Source of the DNA: JAHDDY01 sp964549375
GTDB taxonomy: Bacteria; Pseudomonadota; Alphaproteobacteria; Rhodobacterales; Rhodobacteraceae
Length of the DNA: 7,096 nucleotides
Assembly: GCA_964549375.1 (NCBI GenBank)
Contig: CAZJWF010000137.1
Location: 1-7,096 of the forward strand
Direction: 5' to 3'
Positions 6,232 to 7,096 of the stretch are shown here, piece by piece. A model generated the notes under the pieces. The model was given only the letters and a program-made list of their open reading frames with translations. It was not told the origin of the DNA and made no database searches. The position numbers were made by a program, and so were the translations under genes. Each line of letters opens with the position of its first letter. The first letter of the stretch is position 1.

Positions 6232-6266
6232 CGCCGCAGTGGTATTCAAACGAGAGTGATGCGGCG
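6232..6266. repeat. GC-rich inverted repeat in the leader of the esterase pair
   Basis: CGCCGCA (6232-6238) and its complement TGCGGCG (6260-6266) form a perfect 7-bp stem with a 21-base loop, about 45-80 bases upstream of the esterase start. There is no T-tract on either side, so it is not a classical terminator. The surrounding spacer 6189-6434 holds no gene I can support and no clear promoter. The repeat could be an mRNA leader hairpin or an operator, or it may be chance. Confidence 0.3.
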
Positions 6267-6434
6267 GCAATAAATTTCCAAATGGAGTCCCACATCGAAA
6301 GGGTGTCAGTCGAACATTCTGCTGCCGAACCCATATGACGCGCGGCTGTCATTGGCGCTCTTGCGGTACTGAATTCACGCATAGACCCAAGTAGTCGGGC
6401 GTCAATAACGCTGTCGAGTGTACGCCAGAACACC

Positions 6435-6734
6435 TCACACAGGATCGTCCCGACCCGTCCAGCGCTTCAACGCATCATCAGTAACTTTCGTCAGTGCAAC
6501 ATCGTACTCTGGGGTGTTGTAAATTCGCCAATAGAATTGCAATTCCGCAAGGCTGTCACCAAAAGAAGACGGCACATAGCTCGTCAGAAAATCATATGCG
6601 CCGCGCCCGCCAAAACCCGGCGATTGCGTTAGATAGTCTTCTCGCTCTGCCAGCATCACATCCGTGCCAACCACTATCGCGGGAGGGGAATTGAGCAACA
6701 AAATTGTTAGAACTTTGGAGAGGGAAGAAATCAT
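6435..6734 (-). CDS. Unrecognised small protein, possibly exported
   Basis: This ORF of about 99 residues is not recognised. From the ATG at 6734 the protein starts with a short hydrophobic segment (L-S-K-V-L-T-I-L-L-L, then S-P-P-A-I-V-V-G), which could be a weak signal peptide or anchor. The rest is soluble-looking, with a glycine/aromatic centre (GFGGRGAYDFL) and a charged end rich in aromatic residues (LQFYWRIYNTPEYD and KRWTGRDDP). The amino-acid composition of the last 60 residues looks protein-like, but codon choice is not strongly biased. GGGGAG before the ATG is too close (one base) to be a convincing ribosome site. A GTG at 6785 would extend the frame by 17 residues, also without a good site. 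It lies alone between the tRNA and the esterases. It could equally be a decayed gene remnant. Confidence 0.4.
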   Translation of the reverse strand: MISSLSKVLTILLLNSPPAIVVGTDVMLAEREDYLTQSPGFGGRGAYDFLTSYVPSSFGDSLAELQFYWRIYNTPEYDVALTKVTDDALKRWTGRDDPV

Positions 6735-6827
6735 GCTCCCCAAGCAGTAAACGAATATGGCTGAAGTAGGTTGTAGACAATCCACGCTCTACGACAGATC
6801 ACCAATGGCTGAGCCTGCGTAGTCAAA

Positions 6828-6903
6828 TGGTGCCCCCGGCAGGAGTCGAACCCGCGACCTTCGGTTTACAAAACCGCTGCTCTACCAACTGAGCTACAAG
6901 GGC
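6828..6903 (-). tRNA. tRNA-Thr (anticodon TGT)
   Basis: A complete 76-base cloverleaf is present. The acceptor stem GCCCTTG pairs with CGGGGGC (two G-U pairs), the D arm contains AGCTCAGTTGGTAGAGC, and the anticodon loop TTTGTAA gives TGT (bases 6868-6870 on the plus strand), reading ACA threonine codons. The T arm contains GGTTCGACTCC, the discriminator is A, and the 3' CCA is encoded. The top pair of the anticodon stem is a G-A mismatch, which is tolerated at that position. No second copy of the 3' end occurs in the window, so there is no sign of an element integrated here. Confidence 0.96.
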
Positions 6904-6913
6904 AACGCGCGAG

Positions 6914-6941
6914 ACCATACTGATTCAGGGCACGGGCGCAA
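6914..6941 (-). promoter_or_regulatory. Possible promoter of tRNA-Thr
   Basis: TATGGT (6914-6919) as a -10 box is preceded, 16 bases upstream, by TTGCGC (6936-6941) as a partial -35 (TTG matches). Transcription would begin only a few bases before the mature 5' end, as is common for tRNA genes. The hexamer match is moderate, so this stays a candidate. Confidence 0.33.
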
Positions 6942-6964
6942 GTGCTTCGAATGAGTTTTCGCAT

Positions 6965-7004
6965 ATCCCGGATTATGCCTTACGAAAGGTTAAGATTTCG
7001 GGAT
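6965..7004. repeat. Inverted repeat upstream of the tRNA
   Basis: ATCCCG (6965-6970) pairs with CGGGAT (6999-7004). The intervening 28 bases contain a smaller hairpin, CCTT-ACGA-AAGG. TTTTT follows on the plus strand, giving a terminator-like look in that direction, but no plus-strand gene precedes it. Significance is uncertain. Confidence 0.22.
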
Positions 7005-7027
7005 TTTTGGCCTAGATCGTAAACGGT

Positions 7028-7096
7028 TCAATGCGTTTCGTGATGTTCAAATACGCTTGCCATCGCGCCGGGATCGACTTTGACAAGCTCAACGTG
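7028..7096 (-). CDS. Possible 3' end of an unrecognised minus-strand gene
   Basis: The last 69 bases read on the minus strand as 22 residues (HVELVKVDPGAMASVFEHH, then ETH) and a TGA. This is hydrophilic and protein-like, and it matches the direction of all other genes. However, the same bases also read on the plus strand from an ATG at 7031 (MRFVMFKYACHRAGIDFDKL, still open at the edge), with higher GC at third codon positions but no convincing ribosome site. Only one of these can be the main gene, and the fragment is too short to settle it or to name a family. Confidence 0.3.
   Translation of the reverse strand, partial: HVELVKVDPGAMASVFEHHETH

Noticed and set aside
6164..6433. Minus-strand 89-residue reading frame from a GTG just after the stop of the orphan ORF
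   Set aside because: It has no usable ribosome site, overlaps the start and ribosome site of the esterase, and has an unconvincing composition with no recognised domain. A frameshift join to the orphan ORF has no positive support.
6828..6903. tRNA-Thr as the attachment site of an integrated element
   Set aside because: No integrase gene and no second copy of the tRNA 3' end are present in the window, and the neighbouring genes look like ordinary chromosomal genes.
6979..6994. CtrA-like site (TTAA followed by a TAAG half on the minus strand)
   Set aside because: Only one half-site matches TTAA-N7-TTAA, which is common by chance, and no cell-cycle gene adjoins it.
1..7096. CRISPR arrays, insertion sequences, toxin-antitoxin pairs
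   Set aside because: I saw no regularly spaced repeats, transposase, terminal inverted repeats or paired small toxin/antitoxin genes on either strand.

Overview
The window reads as chromosomal DNA from an alphaproteobacterium, most likely a marine Rhodobacterales (Roseobacter-like) bacterium. This is inferred from the DUF2927 lipoproteins, the TelA/XpaC/SPFH gene combination, moderate GC content and dense same-strand packing. No 16S or other taxonomic marker is present. Every gene I can support lies on the minus strand, so the map runs from high to low coordinates.

Right edge to about 6430: an ambiguous partial reading frame at 7028-7096, a complete tRNA-Thr(TGT) at 6828-6903 with a possible promoter, and an unrecognised small ORF of about 99 codons at 6435-6734. 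A 246-base spacer with a GC-rich inverted repeat separates that ORF from the esterases.

Middle (6188 to 4506): two tandem, closely related exported alpha/beta hydrolases of the LpqC / poly(3-hydroxybutyrate) depolymerase-like class. One has a cleavable signal peptide and the other a lipoprotein-type signal. They are six to nine bases apart, with the second ribosome site overlapping the first stop codon.

Left half (4381 to 1): a compact operon. It runs: a 41-residue lipoprotein candidate, a four-helix membrane protein of the XpaC family, a TelA-family protein, two DUF2927 lipoproteins, and the start of an SPFH (YdjI-like) protein that leaves the window. Junctions are 4-base overlaps or gaps of 8 to 42 bases, so transcriptional and translational coupling is likely. 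Predicted locations span the envelope: TelA and SPFH in the cytoplasm or at the inner face of the inner membrane, XpaC in the inner membrane, and the lipoproteins on the periplasmic side. I infer an envelope-stress or toxic-agent response module, but nothing here proves a substrate.

The most interesting points are three. Both DUF2927 proteins carry a ligand-degenerate version of the metzincin HExxHxxGxxH pattern. The tiny lipoprotein ORF is coupled to xpaC, which has no ribosome site of its own. A terminator-like hairpin sits exactly at that junction.
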